Origin: Paramacrobiotus metropolitanus
Lineage: Eukaryota; Tardigrada; Eutardigrada; Parachela; Macrobiotidae
Length of the DNA stretch: 64,000 nt
Assembly (NCBI RefSeq): GCF_019649055.1
Contig: NW_026570281.1
Coordinates: 248,001 to 312,000, forward strand
Direction: 5' to 3'
Positions within the stretch are counted from its first letter, which is position 1. Every line of letters begins with the position of its first letter. Made by a program: the position numbers and the translations under genes. This document shows positions 35,701-50,700 of this stretch, piece by piece. The notes beneath the pieces are model-generated. The model saw nothing but the letters and a program-made list of their open reading frames with translations. It searched no databases and was not told where the DNA came from.

Positions 35701-38700
35701 CCCTTCGCGGCTTCCTCAGCGGCGTCCACGTCCGACAGGGTCGACTGACACTGTGCGCCCATGAAGGCGCTTGGGCATCTACAGCGATGCACTCATACTA
35801 CACCCAGAAATTCTCTGAACTGCAACAGAACGAACAGCTTACAAGCAAGTGGGATCATCGGACTCCGCTCCCGGCAGACATGTACCGCCGTTCTCGCAAT
35901 AGTCCACGCATTTCTCATGAGTCTCGCAGCGCTCACCCAGCCAGCCCACCGGACAACTGCAATACTCATACTTCGAAGGTTTTTTCATGGCGAAATACCC
36001 AAAAAGTTTCTTACTCGCAGCGGAAATTGGTCACCTCGTCCTTAACACATTTTGCTCCGTTTAGACACTGCAGTGCGTAGCAGTTCAACGCTTTTTCGCA
36101 CAGTGTCCCTGCAAGCGTGCCCGAATGTAATTCCACAAACAACCAGTTAAGAACGCGTAGGACATCCTGACAAAAGGCGCGAAGAACAAAAACCAACCTA
36201 CCACTGAATCCAGGAGGGCAAATGCATTTGTTGACCTGTCGGCCGTCTACCTTGACCAGGGGCCCGCAGGTGGCGTTATGCCGGCACGCGCAATTTTCGT
36301 CCACTTCGCAGCGCAGACCACTGCGCCCCGGAGGGCAGTTGCAGCGTGGTGGGACACCATGAATGCAATTTCCGCTCGCGCAATACGCCTGGCACAGATC
36401 CTTCTGACAGCGCTGTCCCGTGAAACCGATGCTGCAATTACACCGCGGTTTGCCGCCGGTGATGTGGCACGTGCCATCGTTCTCACACTTGAACGACTGG
36501 CACTCTTCGCAGCGATCCCCAGTGAATCTGCTGACAAAAGGAATGATTATCACTGAGAATCGTCTACCGATATGGAATCAAAAGGCTAAACGCACTCTTC
36601 CAGGCATCGGCATTTTTCCGCGCCGCTGGTGCTGTCTACATAACAGATACCGCCGTTCAAACAGCGTCCGCAGGGGCCCTCGCCCCATTCGCATTGATCT
36701 CCCGTGAACCCTAAATCACACTGGCAATAGGCGCGTCCGTCTTCGCCTTTGAAACAGCGACCACCGTTTTTGCACAGCTTGTCACACTGGTCCACCGGCT
36801 TCTCGCACTGCTGGCCGCTCCACCCGCTAAGACATCTGTGAATGCAGAACAAATTAATTTCCATTCCAGAAAGGAACACTGTGATGCACTGACTGGCAGT
36901 GGATCTGGCTGTCCGGACCGAGGCTGCAGGTGCCATTGTTCTTGCAGTGTGTCGAGCAAAGGTTGCTCTGACAGCGCTCTCCCGCGAAGGGCATCTTACA
37001 GCGGCAGCGTGGGACGGTGGTATTGCCCTGTTCGTCGAAGTAGCAGGCGCCGTTGTTGTAGCAGTATGTGGCGCACTTGCTCACGGCACACGTCGGTCCA
37101 GAATACTCAGCGCTGCATCTGCATTACGCAAAAACAAATAATAATCCATAAAACATTTAAAAAATGCAACAAAGAGACTAGAAAAGGAAACTCGTTCGCT
37201 TACCGACAAACAAATCCATTACCAGATAACAACTGCAGACATTTGCCGCCGTTCTGACAGGGCGGAATGCAGTTGCCGGGCGTGGCTTCACATCGTCTAT
37301 TCTGTTCATTGAAGATGGAGTAACCCGGACAGACGCACTTATATCCAGCTGGCGGCTCAGGCACGCAGACGCGCTGCCCTTCGCAGGGATTGGATTGGCA
37401 AAGCGCCGGCACTAATCAGAGTCAAACACTCAGCTGCTGCAAAAAGGCCGCCAGAAAGCACGACTTACACTGGCGATTTTGTTTGTGCTCCTGCACAATG
37501 AGCAATCGCGCTGGCCTCCGCAATCCCTTGGCTAGCAGAGTGGCATTGCCGGCACCCCACTTGTTAATCTTGAAGACGCTATGACTGGAGTACGTCGATA
37601 CGTACAGTTCATCCTCGAAGACGTCGATGCCATAGGGCTTCTCTTTTTCTGCTCACAGAAACCACATCAGTGATCACAACAGTCCCGTCCATCAAAAGTT
37701 TAAAAAAATCTTACCAAAGAGGGAGTGCTTGATAGAGCGCCGGTCCCTTCCCTCCAACGTGATGGTCTCAACCGATCCCGTTTTCGGATCGGCCCAGTAC
37801 AGACGCCGGTTGGCGTAATCAATGGCCATTCCCGTTGGGTAACGCAGGCTCGCTTGCGCCAACACGCGCCGATCACTACCGTCGTAGCGCGCGCGTTCGA
37901 TGCGCGGTCGCCCGGAGACGTCGCTCCAGAAGACGTAACCGGATTCCGGATCTACCACCAGATTGTACGGGTCCGACAATTCACTGGACACCACCGGACT
38001 GCGCAGAGATCCGTTCAAGAGAGCCGTCTCGATGTGCTTACTGTGCCCATCAACCCAGAAGAGCCGCTTGTTGACCCAATCCACAGCCACTCCGCGTGGC
38101 TCCACAACGTTCGATACCTATGAACAAAAATTAATCTAAATATCCAGATGGTTATCTTAAGCCTCCAGCAATGCAAAGTGCAAAGGACAAAATAACATGC
38201 CAAGATCATCGGTTTGCTGTGGTCAAAATCGGCTCGTTCTTTCCTTCGTTTGGGCACCGTCTGCCGGAAGATGCCATGATTGTCGCGGCTGCTCCAGTAG
38301 AGCACCGCGTCATTTCCCGACAAGATCTCCACATCCATAAAGGTCATCCGCTCCTCCTTAAAGGCCATTAGCGGCCGATAGTCCGCGCGTCGGTGATACG
38401 GATCCAGCCGGGTCAGTTGGCTGTGCTCGGACACCAGCAGATAGGCAGCGGCTCCCTCGGCGACACAAGTCTTATTTCTGCCGTGCATCAGCATTCGATA
38501 TCCGCCATCGCAAATACAGTTGAAGCTGTCACCGTTATTGTCCCAAGCACAGCGCTGCGAGCACAGCCCGTGGCGATCACAGGGATTTTCTTGATCAGGG
38601 CACGCCTCCTCGTCGCTGCCGTCACCACAATTATCAACCCCGTCGCACAATACCTTCTCTGACTGCAGACAGCGTCCATTAGCACAGCGATACCGACACT

Positions 38701-41700
38701 GATGACCCGGGCAATACAACTCATCCGATCCATCAGCACAGTCTTTTCGGCCGTCGCACTGCTGCCACGGCAGAATGCACAATCCACTGGCGCAGCGAAA
38801 CCGATCGGCGAAGCAGGGGAAACGCGCACACAGCCCAGGTTCCTCGTCGCTACCGTCGCCGCAGTCGTTATCGCCGTCACACAACCACGTTTTGGTAATG
38901 CAGCGTTTGTTTTTGCAGGTGTGCTCATCGGGTGCACACGTGTAGGCACAGTTGTTCTCATCAGAAGCGTCTGGACAATCGATCACCCCGTCGCACTTCC
39001 ACTTGGCTTGCACGCAGCCACTGCCATCGCGGCACGCTGTATAGCCTTCGGCGCAGGGCGATGTGCAGTTCAGCTCATCGCTGCCATCCTGACAGTCCGC
39101 CTCACCATCACACTGGAACTTGGCATCAATACAATGTCCGTCGCAAGCCACTTCGTTGGAGCCGCAGTTCATCTCCGGCTCGTAGCATTGCGCTTCGTCT
39201 GAGTTGTCGCCGCAGTCGTCCTCGTCGTCGCAGACCCATTTGCGCGAAATACAGCGGCTGTTGTTGCAGGTAAAGAAGGAAGTGGTATCGCAGTTCCCGG
39301 GCAGAAGACAGGCGTGCGGCCACTCATCAGACCCGTCCGAACAGTCATTGATGCCGTCGCAGCGGCGCGCCTCTTCGATACACTGTCGGTTGGCACAGCG
39401 GAAACTGTCGTTGCGTCCACAGGGCAGCATCGTACAGTTGATAGCCGGCATTTCGTCACTGCTGTCCGTGCAGTCGCCCACTCCGTCACATACCTTTTCG
39501 GAACCAATACACTGTCCGGTGCCGCACTGGAAGCGCAGCGGCGGCATGCAGTGCTTAGGCACGAGGCTTCCGCTGATGTTCCTAGTGCAGTTCGCTTCAT
39601 CTTCGCCTAGTCTGCAATCCGGACGACCGTCGCAGCGCATGGACATGGGAATGCAATGGTTAGACTGTGCGCACTTGAACTGGCTAGACAAGCAGCGATA
39701 AGAAGGACAATCGACCACCGAGCCGTCCTCGTCGCTTCCGTCAGCGCACTTAAAACGTTACAACCAACACATATGTCAGTTTAAACAAATAATTTCTAAC
39801 AGACTGCGCACCTGTTTTATGCCGTCACATATTGCCGTCGGATGTAGACAGCCTTTGCCGTCCACACACTGAAATTCGCCGGGTGTGCAGCCAAATCGAT
39901 CTCCACAGTTGAACCCGTTCACTTGCTCGTCGCTTCCATCTGCAAGAATATGATATAGCAAGTTTGGACAGTAGTATTTTACGGCGTCCCGTAACAAACA
40001 ATGCGTACGGCTGCAAATGCCTTAAATTAAGCATACCTCCGCAGTCGTCTTGGCCGTCACACACCCACCATTTCGGAATGCATTTAAAGGTTTGGAGACA
40101 TACAAACTGCGCCTACAGCGATTAGAAAATACCTTTAGCATCCATCATCTGTTAGCGGTGCTTTTAAGCAACGACACACTCAAACGGCGCAACGTACCTG
40201 TGAACAATTGGCCGCGCACGTTTTCATATCCCGCTGCAGTGCAAAGCTCTCAGGACAGGCACAAACCTTACCAACCGGTCTCTGGCTGCTATTGGTAGGT
40301 TTAAGCAGGCACAGATTGCTGCAGCCGCCGCCTTTGGCGCAGGGATTTGGGCCGAATGCCAGTGCAGCCTGTCGGAAGGGGTGGAACACCTGCAGATCCA
40401 TGGGACGATGCGAGGACGCTGACACTAGCACAGTCATATTGCGGCCGGTGAACTTGTGCGCCCGATGGATCTGTTTACTCTCCCAGTCAGTCCAGTACAG
40501 GAAATCCTCAAAGACACTCATCGCGAAGACGTGACCCAGTCGCTCCGTCGGCGTCTGGCTCTGCGAGTTACTACGAATGCGACGGCGGTTCTGCAGGTTC
40601 AAATCAGCCATTGCGATATAATCCAGATGCGCGTCTGCCCAGAAGAGTGTGTTGGTAACATAGTCGATGGTTAATGCATTAGGCCAGAACAGCTCCGTAC
40701 GGTCCAAAATGAGCCGAAAGGGCGGCGATCCGCCATCCATGGCCATTTTTCCAATATGGGCGTTCGTTCCCCAGTCTACAAAAGAAGTCTTCTTTCAAAT
40801 CATATATCAGCAAACGCCCCCACAATCGCTGCGACGTACCTGACCAGTAAAGGTAACCATGGTGCGGATCAACAACAAGCGCCCGGGGCTCGTGCAGGCC
40901 CTCCTTAAGCAGAATCTTTCGCCAGCCGCCGTCAAAGTTGGATACTTCAATGGTGTCACTACCCTTGTCGCACCAGTACAGGTTCTTCCCGATCCAGTCG
41001 ACCGCCATTCCGTCGGGGTTGGACAACGAGGAAGAGTGCAGAACCTTCACCTCGGGAAGGTGCGAAGCGTTGTGCTGATTAAGGCACAGTCGATTGATGG
41101 TGCTGCCGGTTGGCAGGACATCCGACCAGAAGACACACTGACTGTCCCAGTCAAAATCCACAGCCACCGCACTGGACAGGTTGCCGGCCAGCAGTCGCCC
41201 GCCTACCTGCGCAGTATCGCCCCGCAGTAACACAGTACGTACAGAATGGCGCACGGTATACAGCATGTTGGGCGTCACATCGGAGCTGGCCTTACACAGA
41301 CGGCCGGAGTCGATGGCGGTGTAGTTGTGAGCGCAGACACAGCGATAGCTGCCGATGGTGTTGTAGCAGAAGTGGCTACATGGGAAGCGCAGGCACTCGT
41401 TCTCATCCACGCATTGTCCGCTGCGGTTGCTCATCACGTAGCCCTGCGAGCAGTTACACCCGTATCCGATCCGCTTTTCTATGCACACGCCGTGCGGCCC
41501 GCAAGGGTTGGACTGACAATCGTCCTGGTCGCATCCCACTTCATCGCTCAGGTCCTGTCACAGCGCACAAATACAGTCAGCCAATAATGATACTTCCGCC
41601 TTTTTAATCCCAATACTTACCCCGCAGTCGTCAGCGTTGTCGCATACTAGAGATTCGTTCAAGCACTTTGCGTTATTGCAGCGAAATTCCGCAGGTGCGC

Positions 41701-44700
41701 ACTGCGTGCTGTCGGCATCCGTTGTTACCGCACTGGTGTTCGCAATGCGCCGCACATCACACATTTCCTTAATTTCATCTGTAGAATCTCCGCAGTCATT
41801 CTGCAAAGCAACAATGTGGACAGCTTCAGTCAAGTTTGGAAGCTACGTTTAACAATGCTAAATCAAGGTCTTTTACCAGGCCATCACAAATAAATTCCCC
41901 TGGAATGCAGCGATTGTTTCTGCAGCGGAATTCGTTCATTGCGCACCTCGACATGCCTTCTGCAAGTAGCATTTAATTTTTCATTTTGCAAAATTGTACA
42001 AGAGTTACCAGCCGGCTTACCGCATCCTTCTGTCTCATCGGATGTATCATTTTTGCCGCAGTCACTGTCACCATCGCATCTGTGCAGGAAATCAAAAATT
42101 AACCAGTCTCTGTCAGCAGCGACACCGGCAGTATTCATGGAACGCATACCTCCAGTCTGCCGGAATACAAAGGCCGGATGTTAGGCAGCGAAACTCACTG
42201 TCGGAACAGTTGGTCTTCTGGCACACCTCGACTGCTTCGTCACTCCCACCTGCGATGGAATCAGCACTTATATATTGTTTAAATACTCCGATTATGCCTT
42301 GACATTTAAAATGCACTTAAAGCAACCGCAAACAACTGCAATGAAACACGATGTCATTAAAAAAGCGCCATTACTATTCGCCTGCAACCGGCATCGCCTT
42401 CACGGCTCACATCGTGCCAGTATCGGTAAGGGCGATGTGGAAACGTGTACGTCACTGTGCTAAAGAGCTTGGCCTTGCTTTTCATCACGGACAGATGTGT
42501 CCCATCCCGTGATATGCGCCGATCTTCTTGACCGGATACCGTAATTCTCACTCACCAGGACATTCCGGCACACCGTCGCACTTCCAGACGGAAGGTATGC
42601 AGGATCCATCGGAACACTGGAAGGAGTTGGGTGGACACTGGCTGCTGCAATTGAGCTCATCCGATTTATCGTGACAGTCGGGCTCGCCATCACAGCGCCA
42701 GCCCGGCGGAATGCAACCTTGTCCGGTACTGCAGCGGAACCAGTCGTTGCTGCAGACCATCGACGGGGCCGCAGTGATGGCTGTCGTGCAGTTCTGCTCG
42801 TCAAAGTTGTCTCCGCAGTCATTGTCACCATCTGTCAGGAACATAACAAACCTTATAACCAAGCAAAAACATCTGCTGCGTTACATACCGCAAAGCCATT
42901 CCGGCAAATAGCACATCGACGAGTGCGGGCACGGGAGCATCTGTCGTCCATCCGGGGTGGTTTCGCAGTCTTTACCGGCGCAGCCGATTTCATCGCTGCT
43001 GTCCCCACAGTCCTGAAAGCCAAGACAACACCCGTTGGTCAATGATAACAGTTGAATCTTCCGTAGCGAAAAATTAAAAACATCGCACACTGTGATGCTG
43101 GCCCAAATCAATGAAGTAATTCGGCTATACAATTACAAACTGACCTGTTCTCCGTCGCAATGGTACTCGTTTTTTATGCATTCTCCGGTTGTCTTGCATT
43201 TGAACTCACTTTCATTGCACACTATTTAATGTCAGAAACAAGTCAGCAAGAGCAGCTCAGGATCAATTCTGATCGACAGCCACAAGCGGATGCATTAAAG
43301 CCTAAGGTTACCTAACTCGGCACTTCACGCTGCTTCTAAAAGTAATCTTCAGCTTACCGCAATCGCGTTCATCTGATCCATCACCACACTCATCGCGTCG
43401 ATTACAGCGCAGATTGTCGGGAATGCACCTCCTCGTTGTTTTACAAGCAAAAAATCCAGCAGAAACAGGGCAAACCCGGTATTCTGTCGAACATTTTGCA
43501 TGCCCTTGAATGATTTTTGCAACAAACCAAAATAAATCTTACTGCAGTAGTCGACGTTTTCATCGGCCCCATCCTGACAATGTCGTCGGCTGTCGCAAGT
43601 CAGCAACAGCGGGATGCATTGGCCATTGGATGGGCACTTGAACTGATCCGGTGGGCAACGCATCGGTCCGGCGTCACACGTCCCGTTGGGCAGCAGGGTG
43701 GCATTGTTGAAACAGTGACAGACAACGCCGGTGCCGTTCTCTGTGGGCACGCACATGTCTGAGCAGTTGCCGTTGTTCACGAAGCACGGATTCATCCGGC
43801 AGTCCTGACTGCTGTTGGCCACAGCTACGATGCCCATCGGCTGCCGTCCTAGGCCTTCGCGAATCTTCACCACGTCCAGACCGGTGTGCTTGTTGGCGCG
43901 TACGATGGCCCGCAGAATCCAGTCAGTCCAATAGATGTGCTCGCCAAAGACAGCCAATGCGAACGGATGTCTCACGTTTTCCCATAAAAGCACCTTCATC
44001 GGAGATTGCAAACCGTTCACTATTTTGGCACTGTTTACAGGAAAGATGAACGCGATGCAATAACATTTCTGTGCCATCACTGACCTTCCTGTCTCTGCCA
44101 TCAAAACGGCAGCGTTCAATTTTGTCTAGCAAGGCATCGGCCCAAAACAGGTACTGACTACGATGGTCGATGGTTATGGCATTTGGCGTTTTAATGTCCG
44201 TATCAATGATGTCCTCCAGTTGGCGACCATCGAAACCGGCTCTCTGGATGCTCGGTCGATCTTTATTCCAATTTGTCCAGTACAACATTCTACATGACAA
44301 CAAAAGAGAATCCTTGCGAAAGCGATCAAATGGCCAATTACATCAATTAATTCAATTGTCTAGAACTATAAAAGATGGAAGATTGTAACTTACTCTCTGC
44401 AGGCATCCAAAGCCAGATTACGCAGCTTATCCCCAACTGTCAACTGGATAACGCGCTGAGGTGAAGATGAACGGCCAGACCGACCAACCGACATGCGGAA
44501 AATGGAGGCATTGTTATAGCTGGTCCAGTATAAATTCGATGTCATGGAATCAAAAGCCAACCCTTCCGCAGAATGGATTCCTAAACAGTTTGCAAAATCA
44601 TAACTGTCACTTGTCTGACATACGTAAGCTGCTGACTACCGGTAAGAATATATACGAGTCTGAGAAGGTATGCACAAGCAAAACAAATTGCAAAGGCACG

Positions 44701-47700
44701 AAAATGCCATACAATTTCATACCAGATGCCATAATGCGAAAGTCCGTTCCGTTAAAGAAAACACTGCCGATCTCGCCCCGCTGGATATCACTATAGAAGA
44801 GCCGAGAATTGGCAAAATCAAAACCCAAACCGATGACATTGAGCATGAACGATGAGTTGCTGATGGGCGGCAGCGGATCATTCTTGTTCAGCTCGCCGGT
44901 CAGCGGGGCACTCTCCACACTCCGGCCACGCGAGTACAGCAGAAAGGACGAATGGACTGCGGAAGAACATCATACTGCAGAAGCCGTCTCTGTCTCATAA
45001 TGAATTGTTAACTTACTGTCGCAACTCTGTCCGTCCGGCGCTAAAAGTCCGTGAGCACAAGCACACTGGACCCCTGCAGACTTCACGGATGATGGACTCT
45101 TCGACTCAGGCAATGTATTCCCGATGAAGAAACACAGCTCTTCACAGCCTCCATTATTAACAGCACACGGATTGCTACCTGCAAAGATAACCAACAATCC
45201 AGATCGACGGTTTATATCACGAAGTACAAACCGAATAAACGCGGCAGTATAAACAGTGGATTTGTGCATCCGCTATTAACTGGCCGTTCCAAAATGAAAA
45301 TCACATCAAGTGTACCTTTTTGACGATCTTTACTGAAAATAACCAGGTCATTGACAGTTGCATTGAGATCTTGACGCACCACGGTTGCCGAGCGTAGATC
45401 AGCCTTATCCGCACGGTAAATTACTCCTTTTTGGTTGTTTCTGTAAATTATTGCTCAGTCACTAAGATCGCTATCAGTTCTCCGGCAACCGGCAGGCTGT
45501 CGCCTCGGACCGGCTCAACCAGTAAAAGAGTTTCGACGTACTTATCAGTCCAGTACAAATACTGCTGGAAAACAGCTAAGGCAGATGGGCTACCGGGCAG
45601 AGATTGTTCAACAGCACTGATCAAACTAATTCGACCGGAGAAGTCCAGGTTTGCCCGTCCTAAAGGAAGACAACTTCCGGGTCCTCTTTTACATTAGTAA
45701 CATCGTATCGTTCGCACAAAAAAAACTGAATTAACCTACCAATGAGATGTGCTAGGGCGTCGCACCAGTAAATGTGCCCCAGTTCATAATCCACCGTCAT
45801 GTCCGTGATCCGCCCGGACAACGTCAGACTGAACCGGCCACTTCCGTCCAAGAAAGCCCGCTCGATGCGGGGCCGGGTGGCGGCGTTGTCGCTCCAGAAT
45901 AAGTAGCTAAACGTGGCCAAGTACAGATATAACCAATCAGGCAACCACCCAGCAGGACAATCAAACACATTCTGACGAACAAGAGCATGCAGGAAGGAGT
46001 GTCATGCAGTAAGTAGGTTCATCAACCAAACGCCACAACTGTCAGCAACCGGATCGTTGACGTTCGCATGCAGCACAACATGGTCCTACCCTTTGGCGGG
46101 ATGAACCGCGATGGCTTTGGGTTGGTCCACTTTGTCGTACACCACGACATATCTGGAGGAGCCGTTTAAGCGGGCTACTTCGATACTTTTTCCTGCCGGA
46201 TTGGTCCAGTAGATGTTACCTGTGAATGAATACAATTCATCACTGCACTTTACCAAGCGAAAATCAGGGACGTTTCGGTGTTATACCGGCTATCCAGTCC
46301 AGCGCAATATCTTCGACGGAAGTGATTCCTTCCTGTAGGATCACTTGCCGGCCCGTCAAATCACGTCGTATGCGGTTTAGCGTCGACAATTTGGGATCAA
46401 CCCAGTAGATATACGAGTTCTCTTCAAAACAAATTTGACCGGTTAGGATCACCGCAGATGCACTTAACTAGGAGTGCAGCTACAAGGCAGCTCTGCCGAG
46501 TAAAAAGTTTTAAGTGAGTGATAGATGTACGAAAACAAACGCACCGGCCTCAAAATCCAACGCAGCAGCCAAAGTGATTCTCGATAAGGGCGGTAGAAGC
46601 TTCTCGGTTTGACTGATGTCCAGACTTATGCCATGAATCTGCATTGGAATGGCGCTTGTAGAGTTGAACACATAATTTTCATTGCAGCTTCACACATCCC
46701 CGGTAGGTCAACAATACTACTGTAATTTTTATTTGTCAACGTATCGATACCAAACCAAAACACACGCACCTGATTTCCCATTGAAAACAACAAAGTGGAG
46801 TTAATGGGCATACACGCTGTTGGCTGACCATCCTGTGAATGAAAGACATAACCGACGGTGCAGTTGCAGGTTCTGCCAGAAACAAATGACGGCAGACACA
46901 GTTGGGAGCAGCCACCGTTTCTTTCCGAACAAGCGTTGGACCCTTTAATCAATAATAACAGCTCCTTAGAAAACTATACTCTGTTAAATAAAAACACAGG
47001 CAATGCTTACCAGTTTGCACCTGCGGACTGAACATCTTCAAGCTGACGACGGGCAGATTATTGGACCGGATAACGGTGAAGTTCATGTCCGCCAAACGCA
47101 GTACCCCCACCGACAACTGCGGATGCCCCAACGCAATCAACAGACTATCGTCGTAATATGCAATCGCTAAGGGATTGCTCAGCTGCACAGCCGACAACGC
47201 CTCCACTTGTGGACACCGCCCTCGTGTCGCCTCCGCATGCAATGTCGGCAACCGGCAGAACTGAATCTCTTCCTCCACACGGCTGATCCAGTACAGAAAA
47301 CCCTGTCGCTTCCCGTATCCAAAGGTCAGACACCGTGGGAAATTGACGCCGCGAGCACCGGCGATCTTGGAGCCAGAAATGCTAGATGCCTCGTCAATGA
47401 ACACTCGCCGAGCGTCTCCGTTCATAGCTGACAGTTCAATGCGGTGCTTAGCGAACCCGATATCAGCCCAAACCATTGCACTGTGCAAAACACCACAAAA
47501 CGCATTCAATCAATAAAAACAGAGATCAAAACGGAGCTACCAACCCAGTAACAGAATCGACGGCAACGGATATAGGTGTTTTGATTCCATCTTTTACTAG
47601 AGTCTTCCGAAACTCTCCAGAAAGCGTAGACACAACGATTTCGCCCGATGTCGATGCTATACTCAGTTTTCCAGCAGTGTAATCAGCGGAAAATGTGGTA

Positions 47701-50700
47701 TAAATGTTTCGTGAAATCCAGTCAATGGCAATATCAGTCGGACGAGGCGTTCCTGCACAACCAGCCAGTTAGAGAAACAACTTCACGAACAGAACACAGA
47801 GAAAATGTCACCAGGTGAGTCAATAATGGTTTCGATAGAAGTTCCGTTGAGAAAGCCGCGTACGACGGTCTTGGCCTTGGTCTCCACCCAATAAACGCTG
47901 TCCGTCTGAACGTCGACTTCCATACTGGTGGCATTCTGCACGTTGATCACGGCCGGGATAAAGTTGTGATAGCTAGCATCAAGGGTGACGCCACGAATCT
48001 CCGTGCTAGCTGAGAAGACCATGAAGGTCCGAAAATCTGTAGAAACGATTACCATAAAGGCAACACCAACGGCGCTTTCTCTCTGATGGAAAATCTATCA
48101 GTTAGCGAGCCCAGCCTGTACTTACGCTGACACTGTGTCGTGCTGCCTTCCACAAATTTGGTCAAATGCGGGCACACACAACGCGCAGTTCCTCCCAGTC
48201 CAATTACGCACAAATGGGAGCACCCGCCGTTTTGATTCGCACACGGGTTGCTCACTAAAACGTTCGAATGATGCACTAGAACGAAAGCAGCTGGCTGATA
48301 TTTACCAGGAGAACTACAACTAACCTTTGGGCTGAAGGGAGGAATGCATTACGTGCAGGTCGAAAGGCTGTGTTGTCACCTGCACAACAGTCTCGATATT
48401 TGATCCATTCCACTTATTGGCCTGCCAAAGCATAAGTTCAGATTTTGCGGTAATTAAATCAGAAAGTTATTCAAACGGGCGACTGACTTTGTGGATAGCG
48501 TTGGTTCTCCAGTCGGTCCAGAAAACGTGCGAACCATACACAGCCAACGCAAAAGGATGCTGAATAAAATCTCCACCCCGCAGAATTTCGCGGAGATCGT
48601 GCCCGTCAATGTCCACGGTATAAATAGCATCCGAACTATGGGCAAAGTGTCTCAGAGACAGCACGAGTCCGCTATACGTACAATGCACGTAGATATTACG
48701 CCTACTCACTAGGCGTCAATCCAGTAAACCCGATGCGGCCGCATTTCCAGATCCATAGCCAAGCCGTTTGGCCAGCGGCCTCCCTTTACGCTGCTGACAT
48801 TGACCAGGACGCTGCGATTTTCCCCAGCCATCGACGCTCGCTCGATTCTGGGAAACTCAGGATCCCAATCACTCCAAAACAGCCACCTACGCAATTAATC
48901 CACATCTCATACCGTAAATAACACACAAATAACACACACAAATAACACACAAAAAACAAATAACATACATCTCATTCCGTAAATAACACACAAGTTATGC
49001 ATACCGCCAGCACATGGTATCACAGCTACAGTGTACCGAGACAGACGTTAGGCCTCACCCTTCTTGTGGATCCAAGGCGATAGCGCGGGGATTGTGCATG
49101 CTACCGGCAATGATGGTTCCGCGACGCTGGCCGTTTAATTTCGATACTTCGATCTGGTCCAGAGTGCTTTCCACCTTAGCGAGAAAAATATACAATACTA
49201 CCGCAGTCCATGTTGCTGATAGCCATTGAGCGTACCCAGTAGAGATTTTTAGCCACATAGTCGACGGCGATACCTTCGGCCGTCGGTATAGAATTTTCCA
49301 CTACCGTTTGGATATTGAAAACGGCTGCAATTTACGAAATCATTACAGAATATCGACAAAGCCCTACAGCAGTGATGCAGACCTGAATCAACAAGGCTGC
49401 CGGAGAAGATCTTGTCGTCAACAACATCCGTCCAGAATATCTGAAGCGGTTTAATTGTTGTTATTGAAGGAAATCCGACTGAACCCTACTTTATTTTCTA
49501 CCTGCTGGCGATCGCCGTCCCCAGTGTCATAGAGAAAGTCAATAGCGATGGTGTTGCGCAGAGAAGGCACCAGAACCGGCTGGATGTCTGGCTCGCGCAG
49601 GTTGAGCATGCGTATCTCGTGTCGGCTGGAGAATATCAGATAGGCGCTGCGGTTGTCTAATAGCAACAGCAGCTGTAAAAAAAATCTCCGAAGTAAAATG
49701 TTTGTGCAACATACCAACGCTATCGCATGTGAACTTGTCCTGCGCCAACTTGAACCCGGGGTAGCAATCACACACATAGCCGGTGCCCGTTGCCAGCGAG
49801 GCGCACTTCTGACTGCAACGGCCCCACAGCCAGGGATTGGAGCGGCCATCCGTGTCGGGACAGCCTTCCTTTTCTGTCAGTTAAACCATGCGAATTACCA
49901 ATTTTTATTCGATCAGTCGTTACTACGTCATACTTATGCAAGTGCGACTGTCTTCCGGATCCAAAGCGTAGCCAGCCGGACACAAGCATGTGAGTGTACC
50001 GTCGGGCAGCGGCTGGCAAGTGCCATTAATACAGGTGTCGATGTGGGCAGTACACTGTTTGTTATCTACAAAAACACAGGAACCATTCACACATCGAAAT
50101 CTACTCGTACTGCAAGTATATAATCAGTAAACAACAAATCTCTTACAGCACTGCGGGCCCTCATCACTGTGGTCGTCGCAGTGGAAAGTCCCATCGCAAA
50201 ACTTGTTCAAAGGCACACATAATCGCTCTTTGCTGCCACAAAGGCGCTCGTCGGGTTGACACTTCAATGCCTTTGTTTCTAAAGTGCAAGAAACAAGTGT
50301 TTTTAAATCAAACAAGTACTTCCGGTACGTGGTGTTACCGCAGCCCTTTTCGTCGGAGCCGTCTAAACAATCCACACTTCCGTCGCAGCGCCACTCTTTG
50401 AAAATGCAGCGCGAACGATCCTCACATGCAAACTCCTTTTCCTTATCACAGCCTACAACGCAGAATAAGGCACCGATCTATATGCAGTCCATCACTGCCA
50501 CGCGCAGAACACGTACCGCAGCCAAGCTCATCGCTGCCGTCTTCGCAATCTATGAATGCGTTGCAGATTTTACTTTTATTAATGCACGCTCCATCCCTGC
50601 ATCGGAAGTCGGTTGCGGCGCACTGGGTGCTCGGACTACCAGAGTCCCCTGTAGAGAGCACAACCACCACATCAAGCATCTTTTCGTCTATACTTACACA

